Positions 1 through 5,745 of a DNA stretch of 64,000 bases are shown here, piece after piece. The stretch lies in assembly GCA_017432305.1 (NCBI GenBank), contig JAFRJK010000005.1, positions 62,001 to 126,000 on the forward strand, read 5' to 3'. Under the pieces are notes generated by a model. The model was not told the origin of the DNA. It did no database searches and saw only the letters and a list, made by a program, of their open reading frames with translations. The DNA comes from Candidatus Saccharimonadota bacterium (GTDB lineage: Bacteria > Patescibacteriota > Saccharimonadia > Saccharimonadales > Saccharimonadaceae). The position numbers and the translations under genes were made by a program. Each line of letters starts with the position of its first letter. Position 1 is the first letter of the stretch.

Positions 1-36
1 GTATTTGCGGTAATTACAGGTAAAGGAAGCGAGTAA
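1..36 (+). CDS. Tail of an upstream gene (partial)
   Basis: Frame 1 is open from the window edge and reads VFAVITGKGSE before a TAA at 34-36. Only eleven residues are visible, so neither identity nor reality can be established. The position, 26 bases before the valS start, would fit the preceding gene of the same transcription unit. Confidence 0.3.
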   Translation, partial: VFAVITGKGSE

Positions 37-62
37 GAGGTTTAAAGAGGAAGGAAGAGAAA

Positions 63-2858
63 ATGGGAGAAAAAATGAAATTTAGCAGTAGTTACGAACC
101 TGGGGATTTCGAGACAGATATTTATGCGGCTTGGGAAGCAGCTGGGAAGTTTTTGCCAAAAAGTGGGGTTAAAGACGCGTCAGAAATGGCCGTAGAAGGC
201 TCTGAGAATAGCCATAAGCGCTTTTCAATCGTAATGCCTCCTCCTAACGCGAACGGGAATCTACACATCGGACACGGGCTTACAGTGGCTCTAGAGGACA
301 GTTTAACGAGGTATTATAGGCTTCGTGGAGAGAAATCTTGGTATATTCCAGGGGCGGACCATGCTGGGTTTGAAACTTGGGTGGTTTACGAGAGGACGCT
401 CGAAAAAGAGGGGCACACGAGGTTTGAGTTTAGCCAAAGTGAACTTTACGCGAGAGTTTGGGACTTTGTTGAGCAGCAGAGGGGGAATATGGAGTTACAA
501 CTTCGCGCACTTGGAGCAAGCTGTTCATGGGAAGATTTAACCTTTACGCTAGATGAGAATGTTGTTCGTCGCGTTTATTCCACTTTCGAAAAGATGTGGA
601 AGGACGGGATGATTTATAGGGGCGAGAAACTCGTTAATTTCTGTACGAAGCACCAGACGGCGTTTGCGGATATTGAGGTGGAACATAAAGATGAGCCAGG
701 ATTTTTGTGGGATATAGGTTATGAATTAACTGAACCAACGGGTGATTTAACAGAGATAGTGGTGTCAACAACAAGGCCGGAGACGCTTTTCGGAGATACG
801 GCGGTTGCGGTGAACCCGGAAGATGCGCGATATAAAGAGGTGATTGGGAAGACAGTTAAATTACCGCTTACAAAACGTGAAATTCCGGTCGTGGCAGATG
901 AACACGCGGACCCGGAGTATGGGACAGGGGCGGTGAAGATTACGCCGGCACACGATACGGATGATTTCGAAGTTGGACTCAGACACGATTTACCGAGAGT
1001 TACAGTGATTGGGTTTGACGGGAAGATGTTACCGGAGGCTGGTGAGGAATATGCTGGTTTAACCACTGAGGAATGTCGAAAGAAAGTCCTAAAAGATTTG
1101 GAAGAACAAGGACTACTTCGAGGCGAGAAGAAGATTACGCACTCGGTTTCACATTGTTATAAGTGCGATACGGTGATTGAGCCACTCCTAAAGGAACAAT
1201 GGTTTATTGATACGGAGAAATTAGCAGCGGTTGCAATTGAGCACCTCGAGAAAGACGAAATTAAATTCCATCCAGAGAATAAGAAGAAAGTCTTAATTAA
1301 CTACCTCAAGGGACTGAAGGATTGGAATATTAGTCGTCAGATTCCTTGGGGGATTGCGATTCCGATGTTTAGGAAGATGGATGATTCAACGGCTTCGCCG
1401 GCGGTTGATCCAAGTAATGCGCCAGAGTGGATTTTCGATACTAGGACAAATTTGGATGAAATTGAAATTTCGGGCGTGAAATATCGCCGTGATGAGGATA
1501 CTTTCGATACTTGGTTCTCGTCGAGCCATTGGCCGATTGTTTGTACGGACTGGGAAGAGGGAATTCCGAATGAATTCTATCCACTTAACGTAATGGAGAC
1601 AGGGGCGGATATTCTCTTCGCTTGGGTGGCGAGAATGATTATGATGGGGCTTTATGTGACTGGAGAAGTGCCATTTAAGGAAGTTTATCTTCACGGGTTA
1701 GTGCTTGATGAGCACGGGAAGAAGATGAGCAAGTCGAAGGGGAACGTGATTAACCCAATGGATCTCGTTTCGAAATATGGTTCGGATGCGTTTAGACTTG
1801 GAATTTTACGTGGCCGTTCGGCGGGGATGAATCAGGCATTCTCGGAAAATTCAGTTATTTCAGGACAAAAACTTTGTAATAAGCTTTGGAACATTTCGAG
1901 ATTTATTCAGGGGATTGTTGATGAGGAAGTCGAGGAAAAAGGGTTTTCTTATGCAAATGTTGATGTGGTGCTTGAGAACGAAGGTTCGGGCGGAGTTACA
2001 GGGGCGGATGAGAGCCGCTATGGCGAAGGTTCGGCAATTCACTCGTCGGAATCAGATTCGATTAATCCAGAGCAATACCAATATACGACAAATAACATGG
2101 GGGAGGATTGGATTTGTCGCGAATTAGATAGATGCCGAGAGATGGTAAGTCAATGTATGGCGGAATATCGTTTCGCAGAGGCGGTTGAGATTTTATACTC
2201 GACGATTTGGGATAAATATGCGGATTGGTTTGTCGAGAGCCAGAAGATTTATAAGAATACTTCCCTGCTCAAGGCGAGCCTCGAGACGATTCTTACGATG
2301 CTTCACCCATTTGCGCCGTTTGTAACAGAGGCGATTTGGCAGAATTTGTCTTGGACGGATGGGATGATTATTGATTCGAAATGGCCTTCGAGACTTGAAT
2401 ATGATGAGATTTCGGCGGAGAATTTCGAGAGACTTCGAACTGTTGTTTCGGAAATTCGAGCAACAAATGTTGGGCTAGCTAATGTTTCGAGAGGCGAGAA
2501 ATATGGGCTACTTTACGGTGAAGATACGCTAGTTGATGATAACACATTACTCGTTAAGTTTTTGAGCCGGGTGCCATCGGTAGCATCGACAAATGGAGCG
2601 CCAAGAGGACTTCGGTTAGCGCTTCCGGGACATGAACTTTATCTAGATGTCCCTTCTGAGGTGGTTTTGAAATATCGTGATTCCCTTTCAGAGAAGATTT
2701 TAGCGGTTGGGAAAGAATTAGATGCGCTTAATGCAAGGATGATGAACCCGGCTTATGTTGAAAGGGCACCGGCACAACTCGTGAAAGAGACGAGAGATGC
2801 GATTTCCGAGAAAGAAGATTTGATTTCGAGATTAAAGGGGCAACTAGAGGCAATTTAA
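63..2858 (+). CDS. valS: Valine--tRNA ligase
   Basis: Class I aminoacyl-tRNA synthetase that charges tRNA-Val and edits misactivated threonine. Seen: the HIGH motif as NLHIGHGL near residue 67, the CP1 editing region with STTRPETLFGD and the GTGAVKITPAHD loop, zinc-type CTKHQTAF and SHCYKCD segments, KKMSKSKGN near residue 554, and a C-terminal coiled coil. At 931 residues it has a usual length. A low-complexity acidic/Ser-rich insertion lies in the anticodon-binding region at about residues 620-680. The ATG at 63 follows a purine-rich stretch; an in-frame ATG at 75 is a possible alternative. The cassette cluster begins three bases after its stop. Confidence 0.97.
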   Translation: MGEKMKFSSSYEPGDFETDIYAAWEAAGKFLPKSGVKDASEMAVEGSENSHKRFSIVMPPPNANGNLHIGHGLTVALEDSLTRYYRLRGEKSWYIPGADHAGFETWVVYERTLEKEGHTRFEFSQSELYARVWDFVEQQRGNMELQLRALGASCSWEDLTFTLDENVVRRVYSTFEKMWKDGMIYRGEKLVNFCTKHQTAFADIEVEHKDEPGFLWDIGYELTEPTGDLTEIVVSTTRPETLFGDTAVAVNPEDARYKEVIGKTVKLPLTKREIPVVADEHADPEYGTGAVKITPAHDTDDFEVGLRHDLPRVTVIGFDGKMLPEAGEEYAGLTTEECRKKVLKDLEEQGLLRGEKKITHSVSHCYKCDTVIEPLLKEQWFIDTEKLAAVAIEHLEKDEIKFHPENKKKVLINYLKGLKDWNISRQIPWGIAIPMFRKMDDSTASPAVDPSNAPEWIFDTRTNLDEIEISGVKYRRDEDTFDTWFSSSHWPIVCTDWEEGIPNEFYPLNVMETGADILFAWVARMIMMGLYVTGEVPFKEVYLHGLVLDEHGKKMSKSKGNVINPMDLVSKYGSDAFRLGILRGRSAGMNQAFSENSVISGQKLCNKLWNISRFIQGIVDEEVEEKGFSYANVDVVLENEGSGGVTGADESRYGEGSAIHSSESDSINPEQYQYTTNNMGEDWICRELDRCREMVSQCMAEYRFAEAVEILYSTIWDKYADWFVESQKIYKNTSLLKASLETILTMLHPFAPFVTEAIWQNLSWTDGMIIDSKWPSRLEYDEISAENFERLRTVVSEIRATNVGLANVSRGEKYGLLYGEDTLVDDNTLLVKFLSRVPSVASTNGAPRGLRLALPGHELYLDVPSEVVLKYRDSLSEKILAVGKELDALNARMMNPAYVERAPAQLVKETRDAISEKEDLISRLKGQLEAI

Positions 2859-2861
2859 GGG

Positions 2862-3024
2862 GAAAATCACAAACCCTAAACCTAGATTACGGAACACTCA
2901 CGTCAAGAAAATCTCTTTTTCTATCCAGGCTCCGCCAAGAAACTTGTGCTCGCGTGGTATAGAAAAAGAGATTTTCGTTGGTTCGTGTTTTTAGTGTAAT
3001 CTAGGTTTAGGTTTGCTGATTTTC
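2862..3024. repeat. 163-bp long inverted repeat at the left edge of cassette cluster 1
   Basis: Outer arms 2862-2890 and 2996-3024 are complementary over about 27 of 29 bases, with termini GAAAATCA and TGATTTTC. Inner arms 2907-2924 and 2959-2976 are a perfect 18-bp match, leaving a loop at about 2925-2958. It starts three bases after the valS stop and ends about 20 bases before the tail of cassette A. A shorter element with the same ends sits in the same position beside cassette G (13739-13799). It could be a terminator-like 3' end of an ancestral gene or a MITE-like element; no target-site duplication is evident. Confidence 0.75.
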
Positions 3025-3039
3025 TCTTCCCTTTTTCTC

Positions 3040-3250
3040 TATTCCTTACGCAACGGATAGATCTTCCGAAGCCTCTCACAGTGCCAGCATCCGCTCTAAC
3101 GTAAGATACTGGACCAGCGTCTATTCCAGTATCCATGTAGTGCGCTTTATCTTCATCAAGAGCGGTTTTGGCCCATAATACGGCGCTCGTTATTCGTCTC
3201 CCGATATTCCCAAAATGTCGCTCATACATCCCACCCCTCCAAAAATCCAA
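3040..3250 (-). other. Silent cassette A (variable C-terminal module, triad 1)
   Basis: Minus-strand open segment starting TTGGATTTTTGG and reading LDFWRGGMYERHFGNIG, ending VRGFGRSIRCVRN. It has no ribosome site and no ATG; the leading TTG belongs to the shared head. It keeps the cassette pattern DFWRGG, variable middle, then RGFGxxIRC. The frame stays open past the tail to 2921 through the hairpin DNA. It lies head to head with cassette B, with about 40 bases between the heads. Confidence 0.7.
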
Positions 3251-3291
3251 GATAGTACTAAAGCTATAATGTCCTAATATTGTTCTGTTGA

Positions 3292-3495
3292 TATTTTTGG
3301 AGGGGTGGGCATTACTATCTGTCAGATGGCGGTCTCTGGGGACGTGCTGTCGAGGGTCGCTGGTGGCAGTCGGTACTATATTCGAGCACCGAAGGTTGTT
3401 ATATATCTCTAAGAGTTGAGAATGGTACTGCTATCAGTTGGTTACCTGGTTATGGTGCTAGGGGTTTCGGGATTTCTATCTGTTGCGCAACGGAC
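3292..3495 (+). other. Silent cassette B (triad 1)
   Basis: Plus-strand open segment of 68 codons reading YFWRGGHYYLSDGGLWGR, then an RWWQS block, then GARGFGISICCATD. A TGA lies immediately upstream in frame, so it cannot be translated from upstream as it stands. The usual Arg of the R-C-A-T-D tail is Cys here. Its last 18 bases overlap the end of cassette C in the opposite orientation at the palindrome TGTTGCGCAACGGA. Confidence 0.7.
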
Positions 3496-3687
3496 AACAC
3501 GCCCACCATCACGACGCCAACCATAGGCAGGATGTATTTCGGCAGTGCCATTATTCACATAAGTAGCTAAAGTAAAAGCGGCAGAAGAGGAGGTAGCCCT
3601 TCTCGACCACCAACGCCCGTTGTGTTCCCGGCCAAATATCGCACCAGAGTCTCCCACATTATAATACCCACCCCTCCAAAAATCCAA
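3478..3687 (-). other. Silent cassette C (triad 1)
   Basis: Minus-strand open segment of 70 codons reading LDFWRGGYYNVGDSG, an NGRWWSRRATSS block, and GGRVVRCATD at the palindromic tail shared with cassette B. It is the only cassette with a strong Shine-Dalgarno and ATG upstream (3755-3771 on the same strand), but that start is in a different frame (see the 32-codon ORF at 3659-3757). Confidence 0.72.
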
Positions 3688-3757
3688 GAGAGTAAAAATA
3701 AGTCCCCGTAGGGGGTGACGAGGCTTTATAGCGAATCTGGAATTCTAATACACCCAT
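3659..3757 (-). CDS. Short ORF with a strong ribosome site leading into cassette C out of frame
   Basis: On the minus strand AAAGGAGGTG (3771-3762) precedes an ATG at 3757 with near-ideal spacing. Translation gives MGVLEFQIRYKASSPP, then TGTYFYSLGFLEGWVL and a stop at 3659. The reading passes through the head repeat of cassette C in the frame that yields GFLEGW rather than DFWRGG, so a one-base shift would fuse it to the cassette. It may be the remnant of an expression-site 5' end, or a spurious ORF. Confidence 0.35.
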   Translation of the reverse strand: MGVLEFQIRYKASSPPTGTYFYSLGFLEGWVL

Positions 3758-3898
3758 ACCGCACCTCCTTTCTATCTTAAAGTTCAAGATCTAAGCCTCG
3801 CCACCTTTTTAGGATATCTTGATATGAATAAGAGTGTAAGCATGAGTGGTTTTTGTTGTAAAAAATACAACATTTTTCCCTGTTGGAGGGGAGATTTT
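3688..3898. other. Spacer between triads 1 and 2, with inverted repeat
   Basis: This stretch holds no cassette. Inverted repeats of 13 bp with one mismatch (3714-3726 and 3793-3805) enclose the Shine-Dalgarno/ATG described for cassette C, so in RNA the start could sit in a large loop. A small hairpin (TGTTGT/ACAACA on the minus strand) lies near 3860. The minus-strand frame of cassette D stays open into it to about 3806. Confidence 0.45.
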
Positions 3899-4099
3899 TA
3901 TGCAACGGATAAACATTCCCATACTTTTTGGCGGATAGAAGTTGACTACTCCAGCGTCGACGCCAGATTCGAGTGAAGTATTGGAAGTGAGACCGACTAT
4001 AGCACTTGTGCCAGTAGTGCGGCCGGACCAATAGCCTGGCACAGTACGGCTTGAAATTCGACCGTTACCACCGACAATTACCCCACCCCTCCAAAAATA
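3899..4099 (-). other. Silent cassette D (triad 2)
   Basis: Minus-strand open segment of 67 codons: YFWRGGVIVGGNGRISSRTV, a GYWSGRTTGTSA block, then SMGMFIRCI at the tail. The head is GATATTTTTGGAGGGGTGG, the same variant as in cassette B. After the tail the frame continues for about 30 codons to a stop. It lies head to head with cassette E; the roughly 50 bases between the heads contain a TAAGTTTA/TAAACTTA hairpin. Confidence 0.7.
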
Positions 4100-4151
4100 T
4101 CAACAGAGCAACTTTAAGTTTATAGGTAAACTTATCAGAAATAGTGTTCTC

Positions 4152-4364
4152 TTGGATTTTTGGAGGGGTGGTGAATATGCTTATACTTACGGGAACGTGC
4201 ACGTACGTACTCAGTGGGGGCGAATTTGGTATAACCGTGCTACTGGGTCCGATCGTGCAGCTGACGCTAATCTAGGTCTGCATACTGGGGGCAGCACTAC
4301 CTTTGTGCACCATGGCTGGGCGGATATTCGGGGGTTCGGGTTTCCTCTCCGTTGTGCAACGGAT
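4152..4364 (+). other. Silent cassette E (triad 2)
   Basis: Plus-strand open segment of 71 codons: LDFWRGGEYAYTYGNVHVRT, a WGRIWYNRATGSDRAA block, then IRGFGFPLRCATD. No start or ribosome site. The last 18 bases overlap cassette F in antisense with matching codon register, so each codon of the R-C-A-T-D tail faces a codon of the partner's tail. The frame stays open across the antisense of F to 4583 as a by-product. Confidence 0.72.
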
Positions 4365-4568
4365 GAAATTCCCGAATCCCCTCAAATCATTGGTAGCGGG
4401 GTAAATCGCACCGTAAGCGGCAACTCCGCTAGGGTATGTGATTTCGGTATGGAGTACAATTCCTCCCGTGCTATTACCCGCCTGCGACGTAAGGAAGTGG
4501 CTTTGTTCGAGATAAGCGCCGATACTACCATACGAACGAGCATATCTCCCACCCCTCCAAAAATCCAA
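4347..4568 (-). other. Silent cassette F (triad 2)
   Basis: Minus-strand open segment of 74 codons: LDFWRGGRYARSYGSIGAYL, a variable middle, then LRGFGNFIRCTTE. Tail overlaps cassette E at CCGTTGTGCAACGGAT. The region upstream of the head on this strand (4569-4617) is AT-rich with no obvious ribosome site or promoter. This is the right-hand end of cluster 1, about 50 bases from the DUF1653 gene. Confidence 0.72.
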
Positions 4569-4617
4569 TCGAAACAAAATTAAGTATTTTAATAGAGGTG
4601 GAATTTCTAATTCCCTT

Positions 4618-4920
4618 TTAGTCGTTGAGCTTTTCGAAGCGGTATTTTTGTTTAACTTCGGGGTATTTTTTATGATCGACTCTAGAACAAAACATCTCAG
4701 CTGGGCGGGCGTAGAGTTTATAATTTCCTCTTTGGTCCTTGTCGTAGAGTGCTTTATAAATCACGAGTTCGTCGCGAGTTTCGGAGTGGGTGGCGAGGCC
4801 GACAATTTCGTAGAGATAGAGATTTGGGATTTTTTCGAGGTCTTCCCTCGTCGCCAATTCCCTCTTAAAATGTTTTATACGGTCACCAGGGGTGAAATGA
4901 TCGTAAAAGTAGTCGTTCAT
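4618..4920 (-). CDS. DUF1653 family protein
   Basis: 100-residue protein whose sequence follows the DUF1653 pattern: a [12 protein letters not shown] opening, then [24 protein letters not shown], then [17 protein letters not shown]1653 proteins are small soluble proteins of unknown biochemical role, so no function is claimed. The start at 4920 is supported by GAGGGAA a few bases upstream and a TGCTATAAT box at 4939-4947. An antisense ORF at 4648-4953 is a shadow. Confidence 0.9.
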   Translation of the reverse strand: MNDYFYDHFTPGDRIKHFKRELATREDLEKIPNLYLYEIVGLATHSETRDELVIYKALYDKDQRGNYKLYARPAEMFCSRVDHKKYPEVKQKYRFEKLND

Positions 4921-4938
4921 AATTCCCTCTTTTTCTTT

Positions 4939-4947
4939 ATTATAGCA
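4939..4947 (-). promoter_or_regulatory. Extended -10 promoter of the DUF1653 gene
   Basis: TGCTATAAT on the minus strand, 18 bases before the ATG; unlike most promoters here it leaves room for a Shine-Dalgarno (GAGGGAA). Confidence 0.6.
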
Positions 4948-5123
4948 TGGTAGTTCCCCACTAAGCCGGTGTTTTGTGCCTTAGGATTGGGGGATTTCCT
5001 GTGAAAAAGGTTGTGGTTTATCAAATTTCATGTTTTAGCATAAACAAAATACTATGCATTAGTCTTCCATAAGCATTTTCTTGTGAAATTAGTTGTGTGA
5101 AATAGACATAAGTTTTATTTTAC

Positions 5124-5152
5124 TTGACAACACAAAATAAGTATTGTATAAC
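5124..5152 (+). promoter_or_regulatory. Consensus sigma70-type promoter without an obvious gene
   Basis: TTGACA at 5124-5129, a 17-base spacer, TATAAC at 5147-5152. Most other promoters in this window are recognised only by an extended -10, so a full -35/-10 pair stands out. The next start codon is about 370 bases downstream. Confidence 0.6.
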
Positions 5153-5424
5153 TTATAATCTATCCCTGTTTTTTAAAGTTTTTGTCTTCCCAATTATGCT
5201 AACGTCTTTAGTTATGAGAGCGATCAGATTCTCTCAACTTCGCTGTTAAAACTCAAAATGCATAATTGTTACGCTTATTTTAGCAAAAGCGGGTTGCTAA
5301 GTCAAATGGTTGCTAGAATAACGGATAAGGAAGAAAAAGGGAAATAACGGATTTTGTGGAAAATGGTTATGGTTTTATGGGCGTTTTTAGAGGGCCGAGA
5401 AAGGTAATTTACCCCTTGGGCGCT

Positions 5425-5451
5425 GCGCGCACTCACTTCGTTCGTGCGCGC
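5425..5451. repeat. GC-rich hairpin
   Basis: GCGCGCAC (5425-5432) and GTGCGCGC (5444-5451) form a perfect 8-bp stem with an 11-base loop, in otherwise AT-rich DNA. No T-run follows, so it is not a canonical terminator; it resembles a REP-type palindrome. Confidence 0.55.
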
Positions 5452-5504
5452 TGGCACATTTTAGGTTATCTTAAAAATAGGGAAGTGAGACAGAAAGGGG
5501 ATTG

Positions 5505-5513
5505 TGGTATAAT
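5505..5513 (+). promoter_or_regulatory. Extended -10, leaderless promoter
   Basis: TGGTATAAT ends six bases before the ATG at 5520, so transcription should start at or near the start codon. Confidence 0.65.
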
Positions 5514-5519
5514 CTGGTT

Positions 5520-5729
5520 ATGGCATATATTCGGCAATTCGAAACTTCTTCGGGGGCGACTGGGGTGCAGGTGCTTTATAAAGAGTATGGAAAAGTTGTG
5601 AAAACCGTGCATGTTGGATCGGCGAAAACAGAGAAGGGAATTACGAAACTTTTAAAAAAAGCGCAGGAAATTATCGACGGAGATAAAAGCCCGCTGTTTA
5701 ATCTTTCGAAATTTGATAAAAAGGGGTAA
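5520..5729 (+). CDS. Small protein resembling the N-terminal domain of IS1634/IS4-type transposases
   Basis: 69 residues beginning MAYIRQFETSSGATGVQVLY, then VHVGSAKTEKGITKLLKKAQ. From memory this matches the opening segment of IS1634/IS4-type transposases (RTxSGATAVQ...HIGSAHTEAEL). The catalytic DDE domain is absent: the ORF stops at 5729 and a different gene starts 16 bases later. ATG 5520 is preferred over the in-frame ATG at 5502, because the latter precedes the -10 box. It is either a decayed insertion sequence or a retained stand-alone domain. No terminal inverted repeats were found. Confidence 0.6.
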   Translation: MAYIRQFETSSGATGVQVLYKEYGKVVKTVHVGSAKTEKGITKLLKKAQEIIDGDKSPLFNLSKFDKKG

Positions 5730-5745
5730 CGATAAGAGGTAGAAA

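Larger units (their letters stand above)
4948..5504. other. Long intergenic region, possible untranslated transcript
   Basis: No convincing ORF. A consensus promoter (5124-5152) fires rightward into about 160 bases with a small GAGAG/CTCTC hairpin near 5216 and a TAGCAA/TTGCTA hairpin near 5280-5300, compatible with a small RNA ending there. No tmRNA, SRP or RNase P hallmark is recognised. Further right there is a GC-rich hairpin (5425-5451) and the leaderless promoter of the next gene. Confidence 0.35.

Noticed and set aside
3290-3310. G-quadruplex at the cassette head, as at gonococcal pilE
   Set aside because: GGAGGGGTGGG has only three G-runs with a merged middle run, so a standard quadruplex is not supported; kept only as an idea for testing.
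3777-4031. Minus-strand ORF MVRPHYWHKCYS...
   Set aside because: Overlaps cassette D in another frame; only the FWRGG...FIRC frame shows the family pattern.
4364-4583. Extension of cassette E as a 143-residue protein
   Set aside because: The second half is merely the antisense of cassette F, open because the two are in register. The same holds for H across I (to 14470).
2859-4617. Diversity-generating retroelement
   Set aside because: The cassettes encode a lectin-like fold, but there is no reverse transcriptase, and no template/variable repeat pair differing only at adenines. Cassette differences involve all bases and lengths.
4648-4953. Plus-strand ORF of 101 residues
   Set aside because: Antisense to the DUF1653 gene, which has clear family motifs and a promoter.
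5160-5330. tmRNA, 6S or SRP RNA
   Set aside because: No tRNA-like ends, tag reading frame, or conserved SRP/6S core could be recognised.
4948-5360. Replication origin
   Set aside because: Two DnaA-box-like sequences (TTTTTCACA near 5000 and TTTTCCACA near 5355) were seen, but they are not clustered, dnaA/dnaN are absent and no AT-rich unwinding repeat is obvious.
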